NCBI GenBank assembly: GCA_947598395.1 | Contig: CANQFG010000006.1 | Coordinates: forward strand, 1-33,629 | Direction: 5' to 3' | Length of the DNA stretch: 33,629 nt | From: an uncultured Bacilli bacterium | GTDB lineage: Bacteria > Bacillota_I > Bacilli_A > RF39 > UBA660 | In this document: positions 23,235-32,431 of the stretch, in pieces | Layout of the letters: every line of letters starts with the position of its first letter | Position numbering within the stretch: position 1 is the stretch's first letter | The notes under the pieces: model-generated | The model's input: the letters and a program-made list of their open reading frames with translations, nothing else | Told to the model about the DNA's origin: nothing | Databases searched by the model: none | Translations under genes and position numbers: made by a program

Positions 23235-23689
23235 TGAATCAATTATTTATCGATAATTTAATGAGCAATAAAGAAGTTTTAAAAAAAGTTATCGAAATCG
23301 ATAATGAAACGATGAAGACTGATATGACGATCGATGATATTATGAAATCTATCGAATATCTTTATTTAGAAGATAATCAAGTAATTGCTATTAACGATGA
23401 GAGTTTAATAATTACGAGTAATAGTCTATTTTCGATATTAAAACTCTTTGCTCATATTGATAATACTAAAAAATTTATCTTATTTCCTAATTATGAATTC
23501 TTAGGAATATATTCCCTATTTGTAAAAATATATAATGAGGTATATGGTTCTAAATGTCTTTTGGATACCAATCGTACTTATGCACATTATAAGAAGATTT
23601 TTGAACATTCCAATGATGTCTATGTCATTGGCTCTAAAGAATTTTACTTAGAAGTTTTAAAAGATTTTCCAAATGCAATATGCTTATAA
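23234..23689 (+). CDS. Unrecognised small protein, 151 residues
   Basis: No family is recognised. It is a soluble alpha/beta-looking protein: an N-terminal helical part ('TMKTDMTIDDIMKSIEYLYL') is followed by alternating hydrophobic strands ('KFILFPNYEFLGIYSLFVKI', 'DVYVIGSKEFYLEVL'). The second half is weakly reminiscent of a piece of an aldehyde-dehydrogenase-like fold, too weak to claim. The ATG overlaps the preceding TAA by one base, so the two are probably made together and may interact. A strong terminator follows. Confidence 0.7.
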   Translation: MNQLFIDNLMSNKEVLKKVIEIDNETMKTDMTIDDIMKSIEYLYLEDNQVIAINDESLIITSNSLFSILKLFAHIDNTKKFILFPNYEFLGIYSLFVKIYNEVYGSKCLLDTNRTYAHYKKIFEHSNDVYVIGSKEFYLEVLKDFPNAICL

Positions 23690-23693
23690 AATG

Positions 23694-23719
23694 CAAGAGC
23701 TTTAAACTCTTGTTTTTTT
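23694..23719 (+). terminator. Terminator of the unknown two-gene operon
   Basis: CAAGAG (23694-23699) and CTCTTG (23707-23712) form a perfect stem with a 7-nt loop, followed by seven T. Confidence 0.9.
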
Positions 23720-23747
23720 ATTCGATCTTTTTCCATAAGATAATCCC

Positions 23748-23776
23748 TTTACTTCAATTAATAAGTGATGTATCAT
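23748..23776 (+). promoter_or_regulatory. Candidate promoter of the XRE-ABC module
   Basis: TTTACT (23748-23753), a 17-bp spacer and TATCAT (23771-23776). Four and five bases match consensus, so strength is probably modest. AGGGA precedes the gene start by 6 nt. Confidence 0.5.
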
Positions 23777-23793
23777 TTCTTTAGGGATGACGT

Positions 23794-24843
23794 ATGAATA
23801 CTGAAAAAACTGGAAAATTTATCAAAGAATTAAGAGAAGAAAAAAAATTAAGTCAAAATCAATTAGCTGAAAAATTATTTGTAAGTAGAACTTTAGTTAA
23901 TAAATGGGAAAGTGGAAAAATAACTATAACTTCCTCAAATTTAAAGTTATTAAGCGAATTTTTTAATGTTAGTGCCGATGAAATATTAGTTGGGGAAAGA
24001 AAAAATGACCAAAACAAAGAGATGATTCACAATATCGAATATAAAATATATGATGAAAATACAAAATTAAGATCTAAAATAAAAATTGTCTTGTATATCA
24101 GTGTATTCATTGCAATGATATTTCTCTTATACTTTTTTGTAACATTTTATAATTCCGTTAGTATATATACGATTAGTACAAAGTCTAAGGACGTTACGAT
24201 AATTAATGGTTTGCTAATCAAAACTCGTGATAAAATTTATCTTCGATTAGAACCCAATTTTTCCAATGAAGAGGAAATTAAAACCATTAGTTTATACTAT
24301 AAAATAAATCAAAAAAAGGAAATTTATAGAAGCAGTCAAGTAACAACTATTTCAATAAACGATTTTTATGATCTTCAAGAGTATTTTGATTTCAATAAAT
24401 TTCGGGAAATTAAAAATAATTTATATTTAGAAATCGAATTTATAAATAATCCGCCAATTGAAGTTAAATTAGATTTTAAGAAAGACTATATTAATTCTAA
24501 TATTTTTATAAATTATCAAAAAAGTACCAATGAAAATAATGATATAAAGTTCGATGATAAGTATGAAGAAATATTTAAAAAATATAATGAGCAATTTATA
24601 AATGTAAAATATAATAATCGCACATATGAAGTAGTAGTATTAGAAAACAATATAATAATAAATTATGATAATACTAGAATTATATATAATAATATCAATT
24701 CAGAAAAGCTACAAAAAGAAGAATTTGAGGAAGAAATATACTTATATGACATTAGTAATAATATTTGTATCTCTGGCGATTGTGAATATTTTGATAATGA
24801 CTATGACTTGTTTAAAAAGGTAATTGAAAATTTGGTAGGGTAA
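23794..24843 (+). CDS. Membrane-anchored XRE-family regulator with external sensor domain
   Basis: Residues 6-65 form a clear XRE helix-turn-helix ('LREEKKLSQNQLAEKLFVSR', 'VNKWESGK'). A short linker leads to one membrane helix at about residues 98-120 ('IVLYISVFIAMIFLLYFFVT'). The remaining ~230 residues would then lie outside the cell and match no family I know; near the C-terminus two Cys in 'CISGDC' could form a disulfide. The layout is that of a one-component membrane regulator sensing an external ligand. Its position before an ABC exporter suggests it controls the transporter. The gene is very AT-rich. Confidence 0.75.
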   Translation: MNTEKTGKFIKELREEKKLSQNQLAEKLFVSRTLVNKWESGKITITSSNLKLLSEFFNVSADEILVGERKNDQNKEMIHNIEYKIYDENTKLRSKIKIVLYISVFIAMIFLLYFFVTFYNSVSIYTISTKSKDVTIINGLLIKTRDKIYLRLEPNFSNEEEIKTISLYYKINQKKEIYRSSQVTTISINDFYDLQEYFDFNKFREIKNNLYLEIEFINNPPIEVKLDFKKDYINSNIFINYQKSTNENNDIKFDDKYEEIFKKYNEQFINVKYNNRTYEVVVLENNIIINYDNTRIIYNNINSEKLQKEEFEEEIYLYDISNNICISGDCEYFDNDYDLFKKVIENLVG

Positions 24844-24929
24844 AATTATTGGCTTACAAAAAGCAGTGTGAGTATAAATCACTATCATTTAATTAATTAT
24901 TTGTGGTAAATTTAGAGTGAGTGAAAGAT

Positions 24930-26162
24930 ATGATTAAACTACTAGTAATGAAGAACATAAGAGATAAAAAGAATCGCTTTATCTTAATTATTTTTTCTTT
25001 ATGTTCGCTTTTATTAATGAGCGTCTTAATTTTTAAAGCCAATTTTATCCAAATGCAAAATGATGATTTTGCCAATAATATTGCGGGCCGAACCTTGGTT
25101 GTAACACCCGCGGTTGAATTGATCGAGTCATTAAGTGAAGAAGAATTTTATAATTTTGAATATGATTTTGCTAAAATACTTTCAATTGAACATGTTCAAG
25201 AAGCATATTCTTCATTTTTAGAAACGTCTTTAGATACATCTTTTAAAAGCGATAAATATGATGGTGTAGTTTATTTTAAATATGGTACTGAGAATACTTT
25301 GCCAAACAATATAGTAGGCCAAAAATTTACAAATAATGATACCGGTGTCGTTATATGTCCCTTTAATTTTTATCCCGATAGCAATATTTTATATCGTGAT
25401 TCTTTTGATAATTATCTATCGGGTAATAGTATCCTAGATTCTAATTTTGATGTGACATATGAAATTCCAAATGATAATGGTAAAAAAGAGATAAAAAAGC
25501 GAACATTTAAAGTAATTGGTTTATACGATAATACAATGGTAAATCAAGAAGCTAACACTTGTTTTATGTCAGCTAAAGACCTATATAATATTTATGAGGA
25601 AACATTGGCAATATCCAATGAAGGTGTACTTACAAGTGTTGATGTCGTAGTAGATAATTTAAATAATTTGTCTTCCGTCATAAATGAATTAAATAAATTA
25701 AACTATAATTCAATACCAAAATTAGAAATTAATGTTGAAGAAACCAACAATTTGAAAATGATTTCCTATATATGTATTTGCTTTATTTTGATAGTTATCA
25801 TCAGTGTAACTATCGTCTATGTAAAAAAGAGAAATGTAATGAATATTAAAGAAATCGGCTTATTATCGGCTTTAGGATTTTCCAATAATCAGATTCAACT
25901 TATATATTTTATCGATATGTTGTTTGTCGTAATTATTGCAATAGCCATATCGACGATACTATCCATTATTGTATATTTTATTGTATTGGCGATTTTTAAA
26001 AATAATTTTATAAGAATGATGTACCGACCAAAATTATTTTTTTCCAGTTACATAATAAATTATTTGATGATGATATTGATCCCATCTTTGATTAATTATT
26101 GGTTGATTAAATTGTTATTACATAAAAATATCAATTCTTTAATAAAGGAGGACGAGCAATGA
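24930..26162 (+). CDS. ABC transporter permease, FtsX/MacB type (first)
   Basis: ATG 24930 is preferred over the track GTG at 24921, though the binding site is weak. The ~410-residue protein has one N-terminal membrane helix ('FILIIFSLCSLLLMSVLIF'), a large external domain of about 240 residues, and three C-terminal helices starting at 'YICICFILIVIISVTIVYV'. That is the four-helix FtsX/MacB layout. 'MNIKEIGLLSALGFSNNQI' is the typical cytosolic coupling segment. Such permeases usually act mechanically on substrates at the outer face rather than importing nutrients. The 3' end overlaps the ATPase start (ATGA). Confidence 0.8.
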   Translation: MIKLLVMKNIRDKKNRFILIIFSLCSLLLMSVLIFKANFIQMQNDDFANNIAGRTLVVTPAVELIESLSEEEFYNFEYDFAKILSIEHVQEAYSSFLETSLDTSFKSDKYDGVVYFKYGTENTLPNNIVGQKFTNNDTGVVICPFNFYPDSNILYRDSFDNYLSGNSILDSNFDVTYEIPNDNGKKEIKKRTFKVIGLYDNTMVNQEANTCFMSAKDLYNIYEETLAISNEGVLTSVDVVVDNLNNLSSVINELNKLNYNSIPKLEINVEETNNLKMISYICICFILIVIISVTIVYVKKRNVMNIKEIGLLSALGFSNNQIQLIYFIDMLFVVIIAIAISTILSIIVYFIVLAIFKNNFIRMMYRPKLFFSSYIINYLMMILIPSLINYWLIKLLLHKNINSLIKEDEQ

Positions 26163-26830
26163 GTGTTGTAAAACTACAAAATGTCGAAAAAACATATATA
26201 TTAAAAAACGAATATATTCCCGTATTAAAAAGAGTAAACGCCGAATTTGAATGTGGAAAACTATATGCTATTATGGGACATTCTGGTGCTGGAAAGACGA
26301 CCCTAATTAATATAATTGATGGAATCGAATCATTTAATTCCGGTCATATTATAATTAATGGTAAAGATATATCCAACATGACAAAATTTGAAAAAGCATT
26401 AGTTAGAAATAACGATATAGGTATGATATTTCAAGATTTTTTATTAGATGATTATTTAACGGCATATGAAAATGTCATGTTACCGATGACCATAAATAAA
26501 AAATTTAAAAAAAGGGCCAAGGAAAGAGCTTGGGAATTATTAAAAGAAGTCAATCTATCCAATCGAGTTAATCATTTTCCCAAGGAATTAAGTGGTGGTG
26601 AAAAACAACGGGTATCGATAGCTCGAGCACTTGCCAATGATCCGAAGATTCTTATTTGTGACGAACCTACGGGAAACTTAGATGAAAAAAATGAAAATAA
26701 AATATTTGAAATTCTTAAAAACTTAAGTCAAATGGGAAAATGTGTAATTATCGTCTCACATAGTAATGAAGTATTAAAATATGCTGATATTGCTTACGAA
26801 TTAAAAGAAGGAAAATTGATTGAAAAATAA
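26159..26830 (+). CDS. ABC transporter ATP-binding protein, MacB/LolD-like
   Basis: This 223-residue ATPase is complete: Walker A 'GHSGAGKTT', Q-loop in 'IGMIFQDFLLDDYLTAYENV', signature 'ELSGGEKQRVSIARAL', Walker B 'ILICDEPTGNLD' and switch His in 'VIIVSHSNE'. 'DEPTGNLD' and the short size are typical of the MacB/LolD/FtsE class that pairs with FtsX-like permeases. It overlaps both permease genes, which implies balanced production of one complex. Confidence 0.93.
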   Translation: MSVVKLQNVEKTYILKNEYIPVLKRVNAEFECGKLYAIMGHSGAGKTTLINIIDGIESFNSGHIIINGKDISNMTKFEKALVRNNDIGMIFQDFLLDDYLTAYENVMLPMTINKKFKKRAKERAWELLKEVNLSNRVNHFPKELSGGEKQRVSIARALANDPKILICDEPTGNLDEKNENKIFEILKNLSQMGKCVIIVSHSNEVLKYADIAYELKEGKLIEK

Positions 26831-27836
26831 ATTAATTATCAAAAGTTTTATAAGAAGAAAAATATTTATTTTATATTTTATTTTGTCAATAATTATATAT
26901 TCTACACTCCTTGTAATTAATGTTACTTTGACCAATTTGCAAGAAAACCGAAAAAAGAATATCTATCATAACTCGTTAGCTTCATTACATGAATCAAATG
27001 ACTATTATGATCAATTAAATAGTAATAAATTAATTGGAGATGTAAAGAGAGTAGTGTACTTTGATAATCTTGAAGATAAAACGGGACGATATTATTTCCT
27101 TTTAGATCCCAAAATAGATAATCGGGTATTGGTATATGAGGATCGTTCTTTAAAAGACGATTTTATTGATATATATCTATGTAAAAAGGATTATAGTAAC
27201 ATTGAGAATACCCCTTACCAAGAAGATACATTAAGTTTTTCTTTTAATGATACAGAAGAAGAATTTTCCTTTAATATCAACAAGCTATATAAATCTAAGC
27301 ATGTCAATAGCATTGCCGTTTCATCGAAAATATTTGCAAAGCTACTTAAACTTAATGATGGTTATGATTATACTTTTAAATTGTATGAATCGGAAACTAA
27401 CATAAAGAAAAATATTAAAAATGTTCGGATATTAACTTCATATACCGAAGATGAGATGTTAATTTCTCATAGAATAAATCAATATATAACCGTATTAATT
27501 ATTTTTGATGTAATGATGTTTATTATTTTTATAATTATAATATTTATAATATCCAACAATTTAATAAATGATTTGAATAAAAACATAAATTTAGAATATT
27601 TACTGGGTTTTAATAATTTACAAATATCAAATAATATATTGGTGAGATTAGTCTTGTTAAATATATCTTCAATAATAATAGCAATTATAGGCTCATTTAT
27701 AATATTGTCTCTTTTTAAAATATTTATTAAAATTGATTATTTTTTAATTAATTACTATTTGCTAGGAATTATGATTATCATATTAATTATTGAGAATATG
27801 TATGTAGTCATAAAAAGTTTTCGAAGACTTAGATAA
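26820..27836 (+). CDS. ABC transporter permease, FtsX-like (second)
   Basis: The start is TTG 26820 inside the end of the ATPase gene (11-base overlap), with AAGGA upstream. The 338-residue protein repeats the four-helix plan: one helix near residues 14-36 ('ILYFILSIIIYSTLLVIN'), an external domain of about 190 residues, then three helices beginning at 'TVLIIFDVMMFIIFIIIIF'. It is divergent and shares little visible sequence with the first permease; the two would form a heterodimer around an ATPase dimer. Sampled GC is only 12% (27541-27600), the lowest seen in the window. Confidence 0.7.
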   Translation: MKNKLIIKSFIRRKIFILYFILSIIIYSTLLVINVTLTNLQENRKKNIYHNSLASLHESNDYYDQLNSNKLIGDVKRVVYFDNLEDKTGRYYFLLDPKIDNRVLVYEDRSLKDDFIDIYLCKKDYSNIENTPYQEDTLSFSFNDTEEEFSFNINKLYKSKHVNSIAVSSKIFAKLLKLNDGYDYTFKLYESETNIKKNIKNVRILTSYTEDEMLISHRINQYITVLIIFDVMMFIIFIIIIFIISNNLINDLNKNINLEYLLGFNNLQISNNILVRLVLLNISSIIIAIIGSFIILSLFKIFIKIDYFLINYYLLGIMIIILIIENMYVVIKSFRRLR

Positions 27837-27867
27837 AAAGTTTACTTAATAGTTATAATTTTGCTCA

Positions 27868-27910
27868 TAAAAAAGGATAATAATAATGTCAAATAAGTTA
27901 TCTTTTTTTT
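27868..27910 (+). terminator. Terminator after the ABC operon
   Basis: AAAAAGGATAA pairs with TTATCTTTTT with one bulged G, around a 17-nt loop, then a T run. Confidence 0.5.
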
Positions 27911-27922
27911 GACGATAATTAG

Positions 27923-27931
27923 TGGTAAAAT
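27923..27931 (+). promoter_or_regulatory. Extended -10 promoter of uvrB
   Basis: TGG directly followed by TAAAAT (27926-27931) is an extended -10 element; the -35 region is only a T run. No Gram-positive LexA box (CGAAC-N4-GTTCG type) is seen between here and the gene. Confidence 0.5.
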
Positions 27932-27967
27932 AGAGGCGATATTACCTGAGATTTTTTGGAGGTGCGT

Positions 27968-29920
27968 ATGTTTAAGTTAGTTTCAAAATATACTCCGAGT
28001 GGGGATCAACCCAAGGCTATCGATGAATTAGTTAGCGGTGTTCAAAGTGGCAAAAAGCATCAAGTATTATTGGGAGCAACGGGAACGGGTAAGACTTTTA
28101 CGATTGCCAATGTCATTGCGCGCGTCAATAAGCCGACTTTAGTTTTGGCCCATAATAAGACTTTAGCTGGGCAACTTTATGGGGAATTAAAGGAACTATT
28201 TCCGGAAAATCGCGTCGAATATTTTGTATCATATTACGATTATTATCAACCGGAAGCTTATGTGCCTTCGAGTGATACGTATATCGAAAAAGATGCTTCG
28301 ATCAATGATGAAATCGATGAACTTCGCCATGCGGCTACATCCAGTCTTTTGACGCGGCCAGATACCATCGTCGTCTCGAGTGTCTCGTGTATTTATGGCA
28401 TCGGCGATCCGGAAGATTATGAAGAGCATATGCTCATCTTAAATCTCGGCGATCATGTCGAACGCGAGAGTATTTTGACGCGCTTAATCGACATGAATTA
28501 TGAGCGAAATCAAATCGATTTTCATCGTGGGACATTTCGCGTCAATGGCGATGTCATCGATATCGTACCCATTGCCGAAAAGAAAAATGGCATTCGCATT
28601 GAATTATTTGGTGATGAAGTCGATCGCTTATGTGAATTCGATATCCTAACGGGAACGATTATTCAAAGTAAAAAGAGCATTACGATCTTTCCTGCGACGC
28701 ACTTCGTTACGAATAAGGATAAATTGGCCGAAGCTTGTAATCGCATCGAAAAGGAATTATACGAACGCCTTGAGGTATTAAAGCAAAATAATAAACTCAT
28801 CGAAGAACAACGGCTGCGCGAGCGGACTTTATATGACTTGGAGATGCTTCGTGAAACGGGTTTCTGTCATGGCGTTGAAAACTATTCGCGTCACCTCGCC
28901 TTGCGGGGAGAAGGGGAGACACCTTCGACACTCATCGATTTCTTTCCCGATGATTTTCTAATGGTCATCGACGAATCCCACGTTACCATTCCGCAAGTTC
29001 GGGGAATGTATAATGGCGACCGCATGCGGAAGCAAACCCTCGTCGATTATGGCTTTCGCCTTCCGAGTGCCATGGATAACCGACCCTTAAAATTCGATGA
29101 ATTCAATCGCAAGATCAACCAAGTCATCTACGTTTCGGCAACTCCGGGGGATTATGAACTCGAACTCGTAAATCACCATACGATCGAACAAATAATTCGG
29201 CCAACGGGCTTACTCGATCCGACGATTGAGGTTAAAAAGACGGAAGGCCAAATCGATGATTTAATCGAAGAAATTCGCGTTCGCATGGAGAAAAATGAAC
29301 GCGTTTTGGTAACGACTCTGACGATTCGCATGGCCGAAGAATTGACGAATTACCTTAAGAATATGGGTATCAAAGTCGCCTATTTGCATAGTGAGGTCAA
29401 GACGCTCGAACGGATGAAGATCATTCGCGAGCTCCGGTTGGGCAAATACGATGTCTTAGTCGGCATCAACCTCTTGCGCGAAGGCATCGACTTACCCGAA
29501 GTATCCCTCATTGCCATAATGGATGCCGATAAACAAGGTTTTTTGCGCAGCGATCGGTCCCTCATTCAAATTATTGGACGCTGTGCACGCAACGCTTCGG
29601 GACACGTCATTATGTATGCCGATACGATGAGCGAATCGATGGCTTTGGCGATCAAAGAGACCAAGCGCAGAAGACAAATTCAAGAGGAATATAATCAAGA
29701 ACATGGCATCGTTCCGAAGACGATTATCAAAGAAATTCACGAAGTAATCTCGAATGAAGAGGAAGAAAAGATCGAGCATAAGGAAAAGATGAGCAAAAAA
29801 GATCGCCAAGAGATCATGGTTCATATCGAAAATGAGATGAAAGAGGCAGCCAAGAATCTCGATTTTGAACGCGCTATGGAATTGAGAGATATCTTATTCG
29901 AAATGAAAGTACAAGATTAA
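27968..29920 (+). CDS. uvrB: UvrABC excision nuclease subunit B
   Basis: ATG 27968 follows TTGGAGG (27956-27962); the track start at 27956 is the binding site itself. The protein has about 650 residues, near full length. It shows Walker A 'GATGTGKT' (36-43), the beta-hairpin '[21 protein letters not shown]' that clamps DNA, helicase motif III 'VIYVSATPG', '[16 protein letters not shown]', motif VI 'QIIGRCARN' (often QTIGRAARN), and the C-terminal UVR domain '[15 protein letters not shown]', which recruits UvrC. UvrB verifies damage in nucleotide-excision repair. uvrA, its usual neighbour, does not follow. GC is about 45% in a sampled block, well above the upstream ABC genes. Confidence 0.97.
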   Translation: MFKLVSKYTPSGDQPKAIDELVSGVQSGKKHQVLLGATGTGKTFTIANVIARVNKPTLVLAHNKTLAGQLYGELKELFPENRVEYFVSYYDYYQPEAYVPSSDTYIEKDASINDEIDELRHAATSSLLTRPDTIVVSSVSCIYGIGDPEDYEEHMLILNLGDHVERESILTRLIDMNYERNQIDFHRGTFRVNGDVIDIVPIAEKKNGIRIELFGDEVDRLCEFDILTGTIIQSKKSITIFPATHFVTNKDKLAEACNRIEKELYERLEVLKQNNKLIEEQRLRERTLYDLEMLRETGFCHGVENYSRHLALRGEGETPSTLIDFFPDDFLMVIDESHVTIPQVRGMYNGDRMRKQTLVDYGFRLPSAMDNRPLKFDEFNRKINQVIYVSATPGDYELELVNHHTIEQIIRPTGLLDPTIEVKKTEGQIDDLIEEIRVRMEKNERVLVTTLTIRMAEELTNYLKNMGIKVAYLHSEVKTLERMKIIRELRLGKYDVLVGINLLREGIDLPEVSLIAIMDADKQGFLRSDRSLIQIIGRCARNASGHVIMYADTMSESMALAIKETKRRRQIQEEYNQEHGIVPKTIIKEIHEVISNEEEEKIEHKEKMSKKDRQEIMVHIENEMKEAAKNLDFERAMELRDILFEMKVQD

Positions 29921-29990
29921 ATAATTTTAGGATTTAAAAAAGATTCCTTCTATGATATGATATTGATATAGAATATGGAGGGAATTATTC

Positions 29991-30695
29991 ATGAATGAAA
30001 GTATTTTTGAAGAGAAAAAAATTGTCAGCTTAATTATCAAATTCTTATTATATCTATTTAAATGGTTTAGCTTGATCGTCTTTGTCTTAACGGCTGGTTT
30101 GACGGTATGCCTCCTTCTTTCGTATATCGTTCAAGGCGCTAATCTATCGAGTACGATAATAAGTTCGATGTTTTCGTATTTGACGGATTATACGGAAGTC
30201 GAAGCGCAAGCGGCGATTGAAGCCGTTGGCAAACTTAAGGTTGTCGTTGCAGGGTGTGGCTTTGGTTTTGCCCAATCGTTGACATACTGTTTGATTTATG
30301 TCGTAATGATGCGCCTCATTATGGTCTTCGATAATATTACAGTAGAAAAGATCTTTACGCGCGAAAACGTCAAATTGATCAACCAATCCTTGCCATTGAC
30401 TTTCTTTATTGCCTTTACGACGCCGATAATTATCATCTGCATTAAAGCTTCGACGACTCTTTTGTCGACGAATAATATCGATCTTTCAGGTGTCATCTAT
30501 ATTGCCGTTTTCTATATCCTAAAACTTTTAATCAATGAGGGCTATGACCTCGAAAAGAAGAGCAAGCGCCAAGAGAAAAAGATCAGCGACTATAATATTC
30601 AAGTGACGGAAGAAAAGATGGCGAGTATTAAAAAGGCCGAAGAGCCAAAAAATGTCAAAGCGAAGAAAAATAATAAGAAAGATAGGGAAAAATAA
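29991..30695 (+). CDS. DUF2975-like membrane protein
   Basis: The 234-residue protein has about four membrane helices (near residues 15-48, 85-108, 135-155 and 165-185). 'FDNITVEKIFTRENVKLINQ' and 'ILKLLINEGYDLEKK' resemble the 'PFTEEN' and final-helix signatures of DUF2975 membrane proteins, so the assignment is tentative. The C-terminal ~45 residues are strongly basic and Lys-rich, probably cytosolic. GGAGGG precedes ATG 29991. A terminator follows. Function is unknown; DUF2975 genes often sit next to small HTH regulators, and one is found nearby at 32432. Confidence 0.55.
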   Translation: MNESIFEEKKIVSLIIKFLLYLFKWFSLIVFVLTAGLTVCLLLSYIVQGANLSSTIISSMFSYLTDYTEVEAQAAIEAVGKLKVVVAGCGFGFAQSLTYCLIYVVMMRLIMVFDNITVEKIFTRENVKLINQSLPLTFFIAFTTPIIIICIKASTTLLSTNNIDLSGVIYIAVFYILKLLINEGYDLEKKSKRQEKKISDYNIQVTEEKMASIKKAEEPKNVKAKKNNKKDREK

Positions 30696-30719
30696 AAGAG
30701 TGGTTAGCATCACTTTTTT
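30694..30719 (+). terminator. Terminator between the membrane protein and the pyrophosphatase
   Basis: AAAAGAGTG pairs with CACTTTTTT (one G-T pair) around GTTAGCAT, with the right arm doubling as the T run. Confidence 0.7.
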
Positions 30720-30742
30720 AACTTTCTTAAAGGGGTGAAGAT

Positions 30743-32365
30743 GTGGATAAGGTCTATATTTTTGGCCATAAGAATCCCGATACGGACTCAGTATGTGGAG
30801 CCATAGTATTATCATATTTAAAAAATCAATTGGGAATGGATACGGAACCGCGCATATTAAGTCCCATTAATGAAGAGACGCGCTATGTATTAGATAAATT
30901 TAAAATACCGGTACCCAATTATTTAAATGATGTCAAAGTTCAAATTAAAGATGTCAATTTTCATAAAAATTATATGATTAATGAAAATAAGACGATATTC
31001 GAAGCTTTCAATTATATGAATGCTAATGGGATAACGGGTTTGCCATTGGTCGATGATGCAAAAAAATTTAAAGGGTATGTCTCTTTAAAGGAAATAGCTG
31101 CCGATATGATATATAATGAAAACTTGTTAGTGAGTACGTCTTTTGAAAATATCTTAAATGTCTTAGAGGCTACCGATTATTTGCAATTTGATGAGCATAT
31201 TTCGGGCTATGCGCATGCGGCCACGTTTAATGATGAGACGTTTATCAATAATATTCCCATCGATGAAGAGACGATTTTAATCGTTGGAGATCGGGAAAAG
31301 ATTATTAGGTATGCCATTAGTAAAAAAGTTAAGATGATCATCTTAGTCAAGGGGCAAAAATTATCGGCTGAATTGAAAAAATTAGCTAAAGAGGCCCATA
31401 TTAATGTCATATTTACGAATAAGAGTTCGTTTAAAATTGCCAGGGTTTTATGCCTTGCCAATCCGATTAAGACGATAAAACGCAATCAAATGACGATAAC
31501 CTTTAATGCCAATGCATATTTGACGGATTTCGAAGAGGAGACGAGTCATTTAAAGCATACGAATTATCCCATTATCGATAATCGGAATCGGTGTTTGGGG
31601 ATGCTTCGGACGATCGATGCCCATGAAGTAAAACGCAAAAAGTTAATATTGGTCGATCATAATATGTTTGGCCAATCGATCGATGGCCTATACGAAGCTG
31701 AAATTTTAGAAATCATCGATCACCATAATATCGGCGATATCAATACCAATCATCCGATCAATTTCCGGAATATGGCGGTCGGTTCGGTCTGTACCATTAT
31801 CTATTATCTCTATCAAGAGAGCAATATCAAGATTCCAAAAAAAATGGCCGGTCTCATGCTATCGGGCATCGTTTCCGATACGCTTATGCTTCAAAGTCCC
31901 ACGACGACGCCTAAAGATCGCTTAGTAGCTGAAAAACTTACGAAGATGTTAAATATCGATTTTCGCAAATTTGCCTTAGAGATATTGAGCAGTGGCGTAA
32001 GTATTGAAAACATGAGTGCCAATGAGATCCTATTCCGCGATTTTAAAACCTATAAAGCCGGCGAATATGAAATGGCGATTGGCCAAGTATTTACGGTCGA
32101 CTTCAACGTCTTTAAACCACGGTTAGAAGAATTGATCGAAGAATTAAATCGAACGGCTATGAACCATGAATATAAATGTTGTTGTCTCTTCGTTACCAAT
32201 TTTTTGACAAATAATTCGTATGTTCTCTTTTCCGAAAATTCGCAAAAGATCTTGGAAAATGCCTATGGCATCAATGACTTAGAAGAGGGACACCTCATGC
32301 GGGGCATCGTCTCCCGAAAACAACAGATGGTTCCTCATATTATGAATATTGTCGAACATATGTAA
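30743..32365 (+). CDS. Manganese-dependent inorganic pyrophosphatase with CBS regulatory insert
   Basis: The 540-residue family II (DHH/DHHA2) pyrophosphatase hydrolyses PPi to phosphate in the cytosol. Metal-site motifs are 'FGHKNPDTDSVCGA' (His, Asp, Asp), 'ILVDHN' and the DHH signature in 'IIDHHNIGD', then 'SGIVSDT'. Between about residues 70 and 300 lie two CBS domains ('MNANGITGLPLVDDAKKFKG', 'HTNYPIIDNRNRCLGML') with a DRTGG-type segment between them, so activity is probably adjusted by adenine nucleotides. Translation begins at GTG 30743 behind AGGGGTG; no in-frame ATG fits better. The DHHA2 domain fills the C-terminus. Confidence 0.93.
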   Translation: MDKVYIFGHKNPDTDSVCGAIVLSYLKNQLGMDTEPRILSPINEETRYVLDKFKIPVPNYLNDVKVQIKDVNFHKNYMINENKTIFEAFNYMNANGITGLPLVDDAKKFKGYVSLKEIAADMIYNENLLVSTSFENILNVLEATDYLQFDEHISGYAHAATFNDETFINNIPIDEETILIVGDREKIIRYAISKKVKMIILVKGQKLSAELKKLAKEAHINVIFTNKSSFKIARVLCLANPIKTIKRNQMTITFNANAYLTDFEEETSHLKHTNYPIIDNRNRCLGMLRTIDAHEVKRKKLILVDHNMFGQSIDGLYEAEILEIIDHHNIGDINTNHPINFRNMAVGSVCTIIYYLYQESNIKIPKKMAGLMLSGIVSDTLMLQSPTTTPKDRLVAEKLTKMLNIDFRKFALEILSSGVSIENMSANEILFRDFKTYKAGEYEMAIGQVFTVDFNVFKPRLEELIEELNRTAMNHEYKCCCLFVTNFLTNNSYVLFSENSQKILENAYGINDLEEGHLMRGIVSRKQQMVPHIMNIVEHM

Positions 32366-32402
32366 ATATTTTTCCGTAAAAAAGCTTTTAAAAAATTATA
32401 CG

Positions 32403-32411
32403 TGATATAAT
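32403..32411 (+). promoter_or_regulatory. Extended -10 promoter before the XRE/membrane protein
   Basis: TGA directly followed by TATAAT (32406-32411); the -35 region is not clear. It lies about 20 bases before the gene. Confidence 0.55.
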
Positions 32412-32431
32412 TTAAGCGGGGAAGTGGTTAT

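Noticed and set aside
27909-27931. TTGACG at 27909 as -35 of the uvrB promoter
   Set aside because: The spacer to TAAAAT is only 11 bp; the extended -10 is a better explanation.
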